Below, one piece after another: positions 26,691 through 35,974 of a stretch of 64,000 bases of DNA. The stretch lies in the NCBI RefSeq assembly GCF_020023995.1, contig NZ_NRRD01000006.1:62001-126000 (forward strand), read 5' to 3'. Source of the stretch: Rhodobacter sp. TJ_12 (GTDB taxonomy: Bacteria; Pseudomonadota; Alphaproteobacteria; Rhodobacterales; Rhodobacteraceae). The notes under the pieces are model-generated. The model searched no databases and was not told where the DNA came from. It worked only from the letters and a program-made list of their open reading frames with translations. The translations under genes were made by a program, and so were the position numbers. Position 1 is the first letter of the stretch. Each line of letters starts with the position of its first letter.

Positions 26691-28088
26691 ATGGCAACGC
26701 AAAAACTTTACGCGGGCGTCAAGCTACGCGAAACCCGCGCACGGCTTGGGTTGACGCAAAAAGCCTTTGCCGACCGGCTGGGCGTGTCGCTGCCCTATCT
26801 CAACCAGATGGAAAACAATCACCGCCCGGTTTCGGCGGCGGTGGTGCTGGGCCTTGCGGGGGAATTCGGCCTTGATGTAACCGAACTGTCCGCAGGCGAT
26901 GCCGAGCGTCTGGTCAGCGATATGCGCGAGGCTTTGGCCGATCCGGTTTTTGCCGATGGCGGCACCCCGCCCTTGGCCGATTTGCGGCTTGCGGCCTCCA
27001 ACGCGCCCGCGCTGGCCCGTGCGTTTTTGGAACTCCATCGTTCCTATCGTCAGGCGCATGAACGGCTGGCCTCGCTGGATGAAGCCTTGGGGCGCGAGGG
27101 CGCGCAGACGGTGGTCAGCCCGTGGGAAGAGGTGCGGGACTTCTTTCATTATTGCGACAACTATATCGATGCGGTGGATCGCGCGGCAGAACGTTTTTCT
27201 TGCCCCGATGGCAAACGGTTAGACCCGATCCCGCGGGCCATCGACGCCCTGGCCGCCCGCGGGGTCGCGGTGCAGTTTTCCAACATTTCCGAATTGCGCA
27301 CCCGCACCGGCGACCAGATCCAGCTTTCCGCCAATGCCAGCCGCTCGACCCAAGCTTTCCAGCTTTTGCATCAGGTGGCGCTGCTGACCCAAAATGAATT
27401 GCTGGAGGCCACGCTCGATCTGGCGCGGTTTCAATCGGACACCTCGCGCCAGATCGCCAAGATCGGGTTGGCGAACTATTTTGCCGGTGCCGCGCTGCTG
27501 CCCTATCGCGCCTTTTTGGAAGCGGCGCAGGAGACCCGGCACGATCTGGAACGGCTGGCCGATATTTTTGGCGCCAGTATCGAACAGGTGGCACACCGGC
27601 TTTCAACCCTGCAACGCCCCGGCGCAAAGGGCATTCCCTTCTTTTTCGTGCGCGTCGATCAGGCGGGCACGATCACCAAGCGCCACTCTGCCACGCGGCT
27701 GCAATTTGCCCGTTTCGGCGGCGCCTGCCCCTTGTGGAACGTTCATCAAGCCTTTGAAACACCGACGAAATTCCTGCGCCAACTGGCAGAGACCCCCGAC
27801 GGGGTGCGCTATCTTTGTCTGGCACGGGACGTGTCGAAAACCGGGGGCAGTTTCACCGCCCCGGTGCGCCGCTACGCGATCTGCTTGGGCTGCGAGGTCA
27901 GCCATGCGCGCGGCATGGTCTATGCCGATGATATGGAACTGGGCAACCCGCGCGCCTATCAGCCGATTGGCATTTCGTGCCGCATCTGCGAACGCAAGGA
28001 ATGCCACCAGCGCTCGGTGCCGCCGCTGGAACGCCGCCTGACGGTGGACCCCGATCGCCGTGGCCTGCTGCCCTATGATATCGCATGA
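26691..28088 (+). CDS. pccR: Short-chain fatty acyl-CoA regulator PccR (ScfR/RamB family)
   Basis: 465 residues. N-terminal XRE helix-turn-helix (LRETRARLGLTQKAFADRLGVSLPYLNQMENNHR, about 12-47), a central DUF955/ImmA-like region in which the peptidase HExxH is degenerate (FQLLHQVALL), and a C-terminal DUF2083 domain with Cys clusters (CLGCEVSHA and CRICERKECHQR). In R. sphaeroides this family senses propionyl-CoA and controls pcc genes. Start set at the ATG at 26691 behind GGGGGAGG; operator-like repeats lie immediately upstream and in the pccB promoter. Confidence 0.92.
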   Translation: MATQKLYAGVKLRETRARLGLTQKAFADRLGVSLPYLNQMENNHRPVSAAVVLGLAGEFGLDVTELSAGDAERLVSDMREALADPVFADGGTPPLADLRLAASNAPALARAFLELHRSYRQAHERLASLDEALGREGAQTVVSPWEEVRDFFHYCDNYIDAVDRAAERFSCPDGKRLDPIPRAIDALAARGVAVQFSNISELRTRTGDQIQLSANASRSTQAFQLLHQVALLTQNELLEATLDLARFQSDTSRQIAKIGLANYFAGAALLPYRAFLEAAQETRHDLERLADIFGASIEQVAHRLSTLQRPGAKGIPFFFVRVDQAGTITKRHSATRLQFARFGGACPLWNVHQAFETPTKFLRQLAETPDGVRYLCLARDVSKTGGSFTAPVRRYAICLGCEVSHARGMVYADDMELGNPRAYQPIGISCRICERKECHQRSVPPLERRLTVDPDRRGLLPYDIA

Positions 28089-28091
28089 AAA

Positions 28092-28114
28092 AAGCCCCGG
28101 AATATCCGGGGCTT
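28092..28114. terminator. Terminator between pccR and the DUF465 gene
   Basis: AAGCCCCGG, loop AATAT, CCGGGGCTT. The minus strand continues into six T residues, so it is the better terminator for the minus-strand DUF465 gene, while also stopping pccR. Confidence 0.85.
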
Positions 28115-28132
28115 AAGCGCAGTTTCACAGGC

Positions 28133-28372
28133 TCAGGAATGGTGCAGCATATAGGCGATTTCATCCTTGATATGCGCGCGCTGCTTGCGCAGATGCACTT
28201 CGGCAAAATGTTCGAGCGGTTCGACATTGGTCTCGGCCCGATGCACCTTGTCATTCACTTCATCATAGTCTTCCAGCAATTTTGCAAAGTGCAGATTGAC
28301 CACTTTCAAACTATGCACTTTTTCAATTTCATACGGAAAATCTTCGCCAAGCGTATGCGGTGTGTTGGACAT
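28133..28372 (-). CDS. DUF465/YdcH family small protein
   Basis: 79 residues, entirely helical and charged: DFPYEIEKVHSLKVVNLHFAKLLEDYDEVNDKVHRAETN then LRKQRAHIKDEIAYMLHHS, the two-helix YdcH/DUF465 pattern with the conserved L-K-x-x-R-A-x-x-K-D-E-I segment. Probably a coiled-coil dimer in the cytoplasm. Function unknown; bordered by a good terminator. Confidence 0.88.
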   Translation of the reverse strand: MSNTPHTLGEDFPYEIEKVHSLKVVNLHFAKLLEDYDEVNDKVHRAETNVEPLEHFAEVHLRKQRAHIKDEIAYMLHHS

Positions 28373-28475
28373 TGGGGCTCCCCTTCCCTTGTGTTTATAA
28401 GGAAAGCCTAGGGGCGCGAGTCGGCGCGGGCTTTGACCCGTGTCAAATCGCGCTTCAGGTTAGCGCAATCATTCG

Positions 28476-29126
28476 TCAGCGCTTCACCGGTCGCCAGCCT
28501 GCCGCACGCGCCTCGGCTTCGGTGCAAAACCACCGCTCGCCCTTGCGCGTATCGATCTTTGTCACGGCGTAATCGCGCGAGGCGGTGGTGTGAAAAATCC
28601 GGCCCGCGCGCGAGATATTTCCCTTGATCACACAGGCACCCGGCGGCGGGTCCCCTCCGGCCAGGCGCGCGCCACGGCGCACGGCGGCAGGCGAAAGATG
28701 CGCCCCCGCCCAAATGCCCCGCATGGCCGCCCGGGCCGCCGCTTCTGCGGCCACATAATCTTGCGAATATTTGCGATAGGCTTCGGCAAAGCCTTCTTGC
28801 ACCAGCGCCCGATTCAGATCGCGCCCACCGGCTTGGCAGGTGGCAATCAAACGGTCATAGCGGTCATAGTCTTCGCCCACACAGCGGGTTTCGCCGCGCG
28901 CGGTCATGCGCTGCAACGCCGCCGTTGCCGCCGCCCCGCAGCGCCAATCGCGTCCCGCCGCATCCTTGCACAGTTGCGCCTTTTCGGGAGCGTCGATCCC
29001 ATGCAACCGCACCCGGACCGCGCCAATCGCCAGCGTGTCGCCATCAATCACCCGCGCAGGGCCCTGCACCATCTCGGCCGAGGCCGGGAGTGCCATCACC
29101 ATGATCAGAAAAACCCACTTCACCAT
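28476..29126 (-). CDS. Secreted thermonuclease (SNase) family protein
   Basis: 216 residues. Signal peptide MVKWVFLIMVMALPASA, then an SNase-like OB fold: ARVIDGDTLAIGAVRVRLHGIDAPEKAQLC gives the Ca-binding Asp, catalytic Arg and Glu; the usual YGR motif is altered to DRYDRLIATC. A C-terminal domain (GACVIKGNISRAGRIFHTT ... GERWFCTEAEARAAGWRP) with two cysteines is a known add-on in Rhodobacterales nucleases. Likely periplasmic or extracellular. Start chosen for the signal peptide. Confidence 0.88.
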   Translation of the reverse strand: MVKWVFLIMVMALPASAEMVQGPARVIDGDTLAIGAVRVRLHGIDAPEKAQLCKDAAGRDWRCGAAATAALQRMTARGETRCVGEDYDRYDRLIATCQAGGRDLNRALVQEGFAEAYRKYSQDYVAAEAAARAAMRGIWAGAHLSPAAVRRGARLAGGDPPPGACVIKGNISRAGRIFHTTASRDYAVTKIDTRKGERWFCTEAEARAAGWRPVKR

Positions 29127-29203
29127 GGCGCGACGCTACCGCGCGCCGCGCCACGTGCAAGCAAATTCGGTAGATCCCCTTAACGAAACCGCAAGATGTA
29201 GCG

Positions 29204-30859
29204 TTAACGCTGCGCGGTTTGCCAGTTCGGATTAATCCAAGGTTCGACATTTTCTGCGGCCAAACGGCGGCCCAGAATATGATCCGCGACCTTTTCCCCC
29301 ACCATAATCGAGGGGCCGTTGAGGTTGCCATTGGTGATGCGCGGGAAGATCGAGCTATCGGCAACGCGCAGCCCCTCGACCCCGATCACGCGGGCCTCGG
29401 GGTCGACCACCGCCATCGGGTCATCGGCCCGGCCCATGCGCGCCGTGCCGCAGGGGTGATAGGCGCTTTCGGCATGTTCGCGGATGAAAGCGTCGATCTG
29501 CGCATCGCTTTGCACATCGGCGCCGGGCTGGATTTCGTGCTTCACATGCGGTTGCATCGGCGCTTGGGCAAAAATCTCGCGCGTGAGCCGCACCACTTTG
29601 CGGAACTCGGCCCAATCATCGGGATGCGACATGTAGTTGAAGCGGATCACCGGATTGTCGGCCGGGTTGGCGCTGCGCAGGGTAACATTGCCGCGCGATT
29701 TTGACCGCATCGGCCCAGTATGGACTTGGAAGCCATGCCCCTCGGCGGCAACCTTGCCATCATAGCGCACGGCAAGCGGCAGGAAGTGGTATTGAATATC
29801 GGGATATTCAACGCCCTTGTCGGAACGAATGAAGCCGCAAGCCTCGAACTGGTTCGATGCGCCCAGCCCGTTTTTCATAAAGAGCCATTGGGCGCCGACC
29901 GTCATCTTGCCCCAAAGGTTCCAGTATTTGAACAAGGTCACCGGCTCTTGCGCGGCAAATTGCATATAGATTTCAAGATGGTCTTGCAGGTTTGCGCCCA
30001 CGCCGGGGCGATGGGCCAAAACCTCGATCCCATGCGCTTTCAGATGCTCGGCATCGCCGATGCCCGACAGCATCAAAAGCTTCGGCGTATTAAGCGACGA
30101 GGCCGCGAGCACCACCTCGGCCCGGGCGCGCAGCACCTGCACTTTGCCCTTGCGTTCAAACTCCACGCCCACGGCGCGACCGTTTTCGATCACCACCTTG
30201 CGTGCCAAGCCGCGCACGATCTGCAAGTTGCCGTTCTTGCGCGCGGGCCGCAGATAGGCATTGGCTGTGGACCAGCGGCGCCCTTGCCAGATCGTGGCCT
30301 CCATCGGACCAAAACCTTCTTGCTGCTGGCCATTGTAGTCCATCGTCACCGGGTAGCCCGCCGCCGCACCGGCTTGGATGAAATGCTCAAAAAGCACGTT
30401 TTCACGAGGCCCGCGTGTCACATGCAGCGGGCCTTGATGGCCGCGCCAGGCGGCATCGGCGCCATCATCCTCGCCATGCCAGTTCTCTTGCCGCTTGAAA
30501 TAGGGCAGCACATCGGCATAGGACCAGCCGTTTGCGCCCTGCTCCGCCCAATGGTCAAAGTCGCGCGCATGGCCACGCACATAGACCATCCCGTTGATGG
30601 AAGAAGACCCCCCGATCACCTTGCCGCGCGGCGTAACCAAACGGCGGTTGCCCAGATGCGGCTCGGGCTCGGTGGACATGCCCCAATCGTAAAGCCCCAT
30701 ATTCATCGGGTAGGACAATGCCGCGGGCATCTGGATGAACGGCCCCCAGTCAGAGCCGCCATGTTCGATAATGACGACTTTTTTCCCGGCCTCCGAGAGC
30801 CGATAAGCCAGCGCCGAGCCCCCTGAGCCCGCCCCAACGATCACGTAATCCGCTTCCAT
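29204..30859 (-). CDS. betA: Choline dehydrogenase
   Basis: Oxidises choline to betaine aldehyde with FAD, passing electrons to the respiratory chain. 551 residues, GMC oxidoreductase: Rossmann motif [17 protein letters not shown] at the N-terminus, [19 protein letters not shown] signature near 85, and HPCGTARMG plus [13 protein letters not shown] at the C-terminus with the catalytic His region. MEADYV is taken as start; an ATG five codons upstream is possible. It is the last gene of betIBA, 62 nt after betB. Confidence 0.94.
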   Translation of the reverse strand: MEADYVIVGAGSGGSALAYRLSEAGKKVVIIEHGGSDWGPFIQMPAALSYPMNMGLYDWGMSTEPEPHLGNRRLVTPRGKVIGGSSSINGMVYVRGHARDFDHWAEQGANGWSYADVLPYFKRQENWHGEDDGADAAWRGHQGPLHVTRGPRENVLFEHFIQAGAAAGYPVTMDYNGQQQEGFGPMEATIWQGRRWSTANAYLRPARKNGNLQIVRGLARKVVIENGRAVGVEFERKGKVQVLRARAEVVLAASSLNTPKLLMLSGIGDAEHLKAHGIEVLAHRPGVGANLQDHLEIYMQFAAQEPVTLFKYWNLWGKMTVGAQWLFMKNGLGASNQFEACGFIRSDKGVEYPDIQYHFLPLAVRYDGKVAAEGHGFQVHTGPMRSKSRGNVTLRSANPADNPVIRFNYMSHPDDWAEFRKVVRLTREIFAQAPMQPHVKHEIQPGADVQSDAQIDAFIREHAESAYHPCGTARMGRADDPMAVVDPEARVIGVEGLRVADSSIFPRITNGNLNGPSIMVGEKVADHILGRRLAAENVEPWINPNWQTAQR

Positions 30860-30896
30860 GCCGTGCTCTTTCATCTTGCAACACACCATCGGGTCC

Positions 30897-30911
30897 GGGG
30901 GCGGTGCCCCC
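30897..30911. repeat. GGGGGC-N3-GCCCCC hairpin between betB and betA
   Basis: Same stem and 3-nt loop as the element after tpiA, with a ggaccc-type tail on the minus strand. It occupies the betB-betA spacer and could cause partial termination or mRNA processing within the operon. Confidence 0.45.
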
Positions 30912-30921
30912 GGCGAGTTTC

Positions 30922-32373
30922 TTAATAGGGGCTATCCACCGGCCCCATGCCGACATAGACGGACTTCACCTGCGTGTAGTGCTCCACCGCCGCTTTCGAG
31001 TTTTCACGCCCGAAGCCAGAGGCCTTGACCGCACCAAAGGGCATTTCGACCGGCGTCAGGTTATAGGCGTTGATCCAGCAAGTGCCCGCTTCCAACGCCC
31101 CAATCATGCGATGCCCGCGCGCCAGATCGGCGGTGAACACCCCGGCAGCGAGGCCGAATTGCGTGCCATTGGCGCGCGCAATCACCTCTTCCTCAGTCTC
31201 AAAATCCAAAACTGCCATAACCGGGCCGAAAATCTCTTCGCGCGCGATGGTCATGCTGTCGGTGACATCGGCAAAGACCGTCGGCTGCACGAAAAGCGGG
31301 CCTTCATTGCCCGCCGCGCCGCCACAAACCAGCCGCGCGCCCTCTTCCTTACCCTTGGCGATGTAAGACATGACTTTTACATGCTGATCGGCGCTGATGA
31401 GTGGGCCAAACTGCGTGGCCGGGTCCAGCGGGTCGCCCGCGACGATGGTGCCTGTGCGCTCGGCCAACCGCTGCAAGAACCGCTCTTTGATGCCCTTTTG
31501 CACAAAGACGCGGGTGCCGTTCGAACAGATCTGGCCCGAAGAATAGAAATTGGCCAGCATCGCCGCGCCGATCGCGCTTTCCAGATCGGCATCGTCGAAA
31601 ATGATCAGCGGCGACTTGCCGCCCAGTTCCATCGTCACATGCTTCATACCCGCAGCGGCGGCGGTATAGACCTTTTCGCCCGTCGGCACAGATCCGGTAA
31701 GCGAGACTTTGGCGACGCGCGGATCGGTCGAGAGCGCCGCGCCCACGGGCCCGCGCCCTTGCACCACGTTGAACACACCCGCAGGCATGCCCGCCTCGAT
31801 GAAAATTTCGGCCAATTTCAGCGCGCCCAAAGGCGTGACTTCGGACGGTTTGAACACCATCGCATTGCCGGTTGAAAGCGCGGGCGCCGCCTTCCAGCAG
31901 GCGATTTGGCTGGGGTAGTTCCACGCGCCAATCCCCACGCAAACCCCCAAAGGCTCGCGGATCGTATAGGCGAAATCGCCGCCCAAGGGGATGGTTTCGC
32001 CAGTCAGCGTCGGCGCAAGCCCCGCGAAATATTCCAACGCATCGGCACCCGAGGGCCAATCGGCCACTTCGGTTTCCTGAATCGGCTTGCCGGTGTCGAG
32101 CGTTTCCAGATGCGCCAGTTCCGCCCCCCGGTCGCGGATGATGTCTACCGCGCGGCGCAAGATGCGCCCGCGTTCCACCGGCTGTAGCCGCGCCCAATCC
32201 TTTTGTGCGCGCGCCGCCGAAGCGATGGCCGCGTCGATGACGGCGGGCGTGGCGGCATGAAGCCGCGCGATCACCTCGCCGGTGCCGGGATAGGTGACCT
32301 CGATCACCTCGCCTGCACTGTCTTCGTGCCAAGTGCCATCAATGAAATGGCTGGCTTGCGGTTGTGCCTTCAT
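30922..32373 (-). CDS. betB: Betaine-aldehyde dehydrogenase
   Basis: Oxidises betaine aldehyde to glycine betaine with NAD(P)+. 483 residues, full-length ALDH: NAD region ([29 protein letters not shown]), glutamate motif [18 protein letters not shown], and catalytic cysteine in [17 protein letters not shown]-terminal [14 protein letters not shown] as in BetB. Overlaps the betI stop by 4 nt, so it is translationally coupled to its regulator. Confidence 0.95.
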   Translation of the reverse strand: MKAQPQASHFIDGTWHEDSAGEVIEVTYPGTGEVIARLHAATPAVIDAAIASAARAQKDWARLQPVERGRILRRAVDIIRDRGAELAHLETLDTGKPIQETEVADWPSGADALEYFAGLAPTLTGETIPLGGDFAYTIREPLGVCVGIGAWNYPSQIACWKAAPALSTGNAMVFKPSEVTPLGALKLAEIFIEAGMPAGVFNVVQGRGPVGAALSTDPRVAKVSLTGSVPTGEKVYTAAAAGMKHVTMELGGKSPLIIFDDADLESAIGAAMLANFYSSGQICSNGTRVFVQKGIKERFLQRLAERTGTIVAGDPLDPATQFGPLISADQHVKVMSYIAKGKEEGARLVCGGAAGNEGPLFVQPTVFADVTDSMTIAREEIFGPVMAVLDFETEEEVIARANGTQFGLAAGVFTADLARGHRMIGALEAGTCWINAYNLTPVEMPFGAVKASGFGRENSKAAVEHYTQVKSVYVGMGPVDSPY

Positions 32374-32951
32374 GGCGTCACCTCCAGTTCGCGGTCGATA
32401 TATTCCATAACGATATCAAGGGCGTATTGCGGATCCGGGGCATCTTCGGCCAAAGCGGCGCGGATATAGACCCCATCGATCATCGCCCCGAGGCCGCGCG
32501 CCACCGCCCCCGCGCGGTCGCCAACCAGCTGGCGCAATTCATGGCGCAGATTGGACCGCAGGCGGCGCTGATAGACACGCAGCAGCCGATGCGCCTGCGC
32601 ATTGGTCTGCGCCAGCACATAGAAGTTGAGCCATGCCGAAATCGTTTCGCGCCGAAAACTGCCGGGCGCGAAGGAGCCCGCCACAATCGCGCGCAGCCGC
32701 GATTCCGGATCGCTTGCCGTCGCCAGCGCGCCGCGCACCTCGGCCCCGTAAAGCGTCAAGATCGCGCGCATCGCGGCCAGAAAGATTTGTTCTTTCGAGC
32801 CAAAATAATGATGCGCCAAGCCCGAGGACATGCCCGCACGCCGCGCGATTTGCGCGACCGTCACCTCCAGCGACCCGGCCTCCCCCACTGTTTCTATGGT
32901 GGCTTTCACCAAGGCTGCCCGTCGAATAGGCTCTGCGCCAAGCTTCGGCAT
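32370..32951 (-). CDS. betI: TetR-family repressor BetI
   Basis: 193 residues. N-terminal TetR helix-turn-helix ([46 protein letters not shown]), with the [13 protein letters not shown] recognition segment characteristic of BetI, and the matching C-terminal choline-binding domain ([17 protein letters not shown]). First gene of betIBA and divergent from choXWV; the intergenic palindrome at 33008-33021 is its likely operator. Choline relieves repression in characterised homologues. Confidence 0.93.
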   Translation of the reverse strand: MPKLGAEPIRRAALVKATIETVGEAGSLEVTVAQIARRAGMSSGLAHHYFGSKEQIFLAAMRAILTLYGAEVRGALATASDPESRLRAIVAGSFAPGSFRRETISAWLNFYVLAQTNAQAHRLLRVYQRRLRSNLRHELRQLVGDRAGAVARGLGAMIDGVYIRAALAEDAPDPQYALDIVMEYIDRELEVTP

Positions 32952-33007
32952 GTGTTTTGCGACTCCGTCAAAGAAATCCCTTGCATTCCGGAGCTACATG
33001 AAAGTTT

Positions 33008-33021
33008 ATTGACGCGTCAAT
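33008..33021. promoter_or_regulatory. Perfect palindrome ATTGACGCGTCAAT, candidate BetI operator
   Basis: A 14-bp perfect inverted repeat in the 120-nt gap between divergent betI and choX, 50 nt before the choX ATG and 57 nt before betI. TetR-family repressors bind such sites, and BetI sites in other bacteria share the ATTGA...TCAAT ends. One site could govern both operons. Confidence 0.65.
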
Positions 33022-33071
33022 CAACAAAAAACGACTGACCCCCGAACCGGGCAACAAACAGGAGACCCTGA

Positions 33072-33998
33072 ATGACCCTTCGTTCCATCCTTCTCGCCGG
33101 TGCGGCGAGCCTTTCGCTCGCCCTGCCCGCCTACGCCGATTGCGACACGGTCGTATTTTCGGATGTGGGCTGGACCGATATCACCGCAACCACTGCCGCC
33201 ACCGTGACCGTGCTGGATGCGCTTGGCTATGAGACCGATGTGAAACTGCTGTCGGTGCCGGTCACCTATACCGCGCTGTCGGGTGGCGATGTGGATGTGT
33301 TCCTTGGCAACTGGATGCCGACGATGGAGGCCGATATCGCGCCCTATCGCGAAGATGGCAGCGTTGAAACCGTGCGCACCAACCTGACCGGCGCGAAATA
33401 TACGCTGGCCACCAATGCCGCCGGTGCCGCGCTGGGGATCAAGGATTTTGCCGATATCGCCGCGCATAAAGACGCTCTGGATGGCCAGATTTACGGCATC
33501 GAGCCGGGCAATGACGGCAACCGGCTGATCATGGATATGATCACCGCCAATGCTTTTGACCTTGAAGGTTTTGAGGTCGTCGAAAGCTCTGAGCAAGGGA
33601 TGCTGGCGCAGGTTGAGCGCGCCGATAAGGCGGGCAAGCCGGTGATCTTTTTGGGTTGGGAACCGCATCCGATGAACGCCAATTTCGACATGACCTATCT
33701 GGCGGGCGGAGATGATTTCTTTGGCCCCAACTTCGGCGGGGCCGAGGTGGCGACCAACGTGCGCGCGGGCTATGTGGCCGAATGCCCGAATGTCGGCAAA
33801 CTGCTGGAAAACCTTGAATTCTCGCTCGCGATGGAGAACGAGATCATGGGCGCGATCCTCAATGACGGCGAAGACCCGAACGAGGCCGCGAAAACGTGGC
33901 TGGCGGCCAACCCGGAGGTGCTTGGCCCCTGGCTGGACGGTGTGACGACGAAAGACGGCGGTGATGCGATGGCCGCCGTGACCGAAGCGCTGAACTAA
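33072..33998 (+). CDS. choX: Choline/betaine ABC transporter periplasmic binding protein
   Basis: 308 residues with a signal peptide (MTLRSILLAGAASLSLALPAYA) and an OpuAC-type substrate-binding fold: SDVGWTDITATTAATVTVLDALGY, VDVFLGNWMPTMEADI and FLGWEPHPMNANFDM contain the aromatic residues that cage the quaternary ammonium group, as in choline-specific ChoX. It precedes the permease and ATPase genes. Choline rather than betaine is inferred from the adjacent betIBA. ggagaccctg supplies the ribosome site. Confidence 0.92.
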   Translation: MTLRSILLAGAASLSLALPAYADCDTVVFSDVGWTDITATTAATVTVLDALGYETDVKLLSVPVTYTALSGGDVDVFLGNWMPTMEADIAPYREDGSVETVRTNLTGAKYTLATNAAGAALGIKDFADIAAHKDALDGQIYGIEPGNDGNRLIMDMITANAFDLEGFEVVESSEQGMLAQVERADKAGKPVIFLGWEPHPMNANFDMTYLAGGDDFFGPNFGGAEVATNVRAGYVAECPNVGKLLENLEFSLAMENEIMGAILNDGEDPNEAAKTWLAANPEVLGPWLDGVTTKDGGDAMAAVTEALN

Positions 33999-34065
33999 GG
34001 CGCGATTTGAAAAGCCGCTCCCCGGTGCCCCGGGGCGCGGCACAAGACAAGGAGCTCCCCCCACA

Positions 34066-34902
34066 ATGGAGTGGCTGACGGACCACAAAATCCCGGTCGG
34101 CAAGACGGCGAAAGTCGTGTTTGACTGGTTCAAGGAGAATGCCGCAGGCTTCTTCGATATGCTTTCCACCCTGATGCAGGCCCTGATCGACGGGATCTTG
34201 TGGCTGCTCGAAACCCCGCATCCGCTGGTGATCGTGGCGCTGTTTTGTGCGCTGACATGGTTCACCCAGCGCAGATGGCAGATGGTTCTGCTGGTGCTGG
34301 CGGGCTTTCTTTACATTCTCAATCAGGGCTATTGGAAGCCCACCATGGAAAGCCTGACGCTGGTGCTGTCGGCCTGTGTGGTGTGCATGGCGGTTGGCGT
34401 GCCGATTGGCATTGCAGCGGCGCATCGCCCCCGGCTTTACACCGTGATGCAGCCGGTTCTGGATTTGATGCAGACCCTGCCTACCTTCGTTTATCTTATT
34501 CCGGCGATTGTGTTTTTTGGCATTGGCATGGTGCCCGGCCTGATCTCGACGGTGATCTTTGTATTGCCCGCGCCGATCCGGCTGACGCATCTGGGCGTTT
34601 CCACCACGCCGCAAGCGCTTTTGGAAGCCGCGCGCGCCTTTGGCGCGACGCCGCGCCAAGTGTTGTGGAAGGTCGAACTGCCCTATGCGCTGCCGCAGAT
34701 CATGGCGGGGCTGAACCAAACGATCATGCTGTCGCTGTCGATGGTGGTGATTGCCGCACTTGTGGGCGCGAACGGGCTTGGGGTGCCAGTGGTGCGCGCG
34801 CTCAACTCGGTCAACACATCGCTTGGTTTTGAAGCAGGGATGATCATCGTCGTCGTGGCGATCATTCTGGATCGGATGCTGCGGATGGGGAGCCGGAAAT
34901 GA
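34066..34902 (+). CDS. choW: Choline ABC transporter permease
   Basis: 278 residues, about six or seven membrane helices, binding-protein-dependent permease (BPD_transp_1). The EAA loop is at EAARAFGATPRQVLWKVELPYALPQIMAGLNQ. The N-terminal 45 residues are soluble (LTDHKIPVGKTAKVVFDWFKENA), as in ProW/ChoW proteins. It overlaps choV by 4 nt (ATGA). Confidence 0.93.
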   Translation: MEWLTDHKIPVGKTAKVVFDWFKENAAGFFDMLSTLMQALIDGILWLLETPHPLVIVALFCALTWFTQRRWQMVLLVLAGFLYILNQGYWKPTMESLTLVLSACVVCMAVGVPIGIAAAHRPRLYTVMQPVLDLMQTLPTFVYLIPAIVFFGIGMVPGLISTVIFVLPAPIRLTHLGVSTTPQALLEAARAFGATPRQVLWKVELPYALPQIMAGLNQTIMLSLSMVVIAALVGANGLGVPVVRALNSVNTSLGFEAGMIIVVVAIILDRMLRMGSRK

Positions 34903-35945
34903 ACAGGGAAATGGACCCCAAGAAAACCGCGGGCGTCGCGGTGCGGTTCGACAATGTATCGATCGTCTTTGGCGATCATCCGAACCGCGCCCTGCCCTTG
35001 ATGGATGAGGGGATGTCGCGCGGCGATATTCAGGAACGCACCGGGCAGGTTCTGGGCGTGCATGATTGCGCGCTTGAGGTGACCGAGGGCGAGATTTTGG
35101 TGCTGATGGGCCTGTCTGGCTCTGGCAAATCCACGCTGTTGCGTGCGGTCAACGGGCTCAACCCAGTGTGCCGCGGCAAGGTCGAGGTCTGCGACGGCAA
35201 TGGGCTTGTCGATGTGACCCATGCCGATGCCCAGACCCTGCGGCGCATCCGGCTCAACCGCGTGGCCATGGTGTTTCAGCAATTTGGCCTGCTGCCTTGG
35301 CGCACGGTGCGCGAAAATGTGGGGCTTGGGCTGGAGCTTGGCGGCATGACCAAAGCCGAGCGGCGCGCGCGGGTGGATGCGCAATTGGAACTGGTCCACC
35401 TTGAAGCTTGGGCCGACCGCAAAGTGGGCGAGCTTTCGGGCGGCATGCAGCAGCGCGTTGGTCTGGCCCGCGCCTTTGCCACCGAAGCGCCGATCTTGCT
35501 GATGGACGAGCCGTTTTCCGCGCTTGATCCGCTGATCCGCGCCAAGCTGCAAGATGAATTGCTGGAACTGCAATCCACGCTGAAGCGCACCATCGTCTTC
35601 GTGTCCCACGACCTTGATGAAGCCTTCAAGATCGGCAATCGCATTGCCTTGATGGAAGGCGGGCGGATCGTGCAGGTGGGCACCGCGCGCGAGATCATCG
35701 CCAATCCGATCAATGATTATGTCGCGGATTTCGTGGCGCATATGAACCCGCTCGGCGTGCTGACGGCCGCCGATGTGGCCGAACCGGGGCGCGCCCCCGG
35801 GGCGCTTTTGCCGCCCGAAACGCCGGTGATCGAGGTGATGGAAAAGCTGCGCACCGCCCCCGCCGTGGCGCTGAGCGATGGCCGCCGTGTCACCCGCGAA
35901 GGCGTGATCGGGCGGCTGATCGACCCGCAAAGCATGGAACTTTAA
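34899..35945 (+). CDS. choV: Choline ABC transporter ATP-binding protein
   Basis: 348 residues. Walker A GLSGSGKST (about 73-81), Q-loop VFQQFGLLPWRTV, signature LSGGMQQRVGLARAF, Walker B ILLMDEPFSALD, and switch FVSHDLDEAF. The N-terminal 55 residues before the core and a C-terminal regulatory stretch (about 300-348) are typical of the glycine-betaine/choline importer ATPases; only a vestige of the CBS domain remains. Completes choXWV. Confidence 0.94.
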   Translation: MNREMDPKKTAGVAVRFDNVSIVFGDHPNRALPLMDEGMSRGDIQERTGQVLGVHDCALEVTEGEILVLMGLSGSGKSTLLRAVNGLNPVCRGKVEVCDGNGLVDVTHADAQTLRRIRLNRVAMVFQQFGLLPWRTVRENVGLGLELGGMTKAERRARVDAQLELVHLEAWADRKVGELSGGMQQRVGLARAFATEAPILLMDEPFSALDPLIRAKLQDELLELQSTLKRTIVFVSHDLDEAFKIGNRIALMEGGRIVQVGTAREIIANPINDYVADFVAHMNPLGVLTAADVAEPGRAPGALLPPETPVIEVMEKLRTAPAVALSDGRRVTREGVIGRLIDPQSMEL

Positions 35946-35953
35946 GCTTGGGC

Positions 35954-35974
35954 CGGGCGGCGCTTAGCCGCCCG
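35954..35974. terminator. GC hairpin between convergent choV and DMT exporter gene
   Basis: CGGGCGGC (35954-35961), loop GCTTA, GCCGCCCG (35967-35974). It lies right at the end of both convergent genes. No T run, so the terminator call is moderate. Confidence 0.5.
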
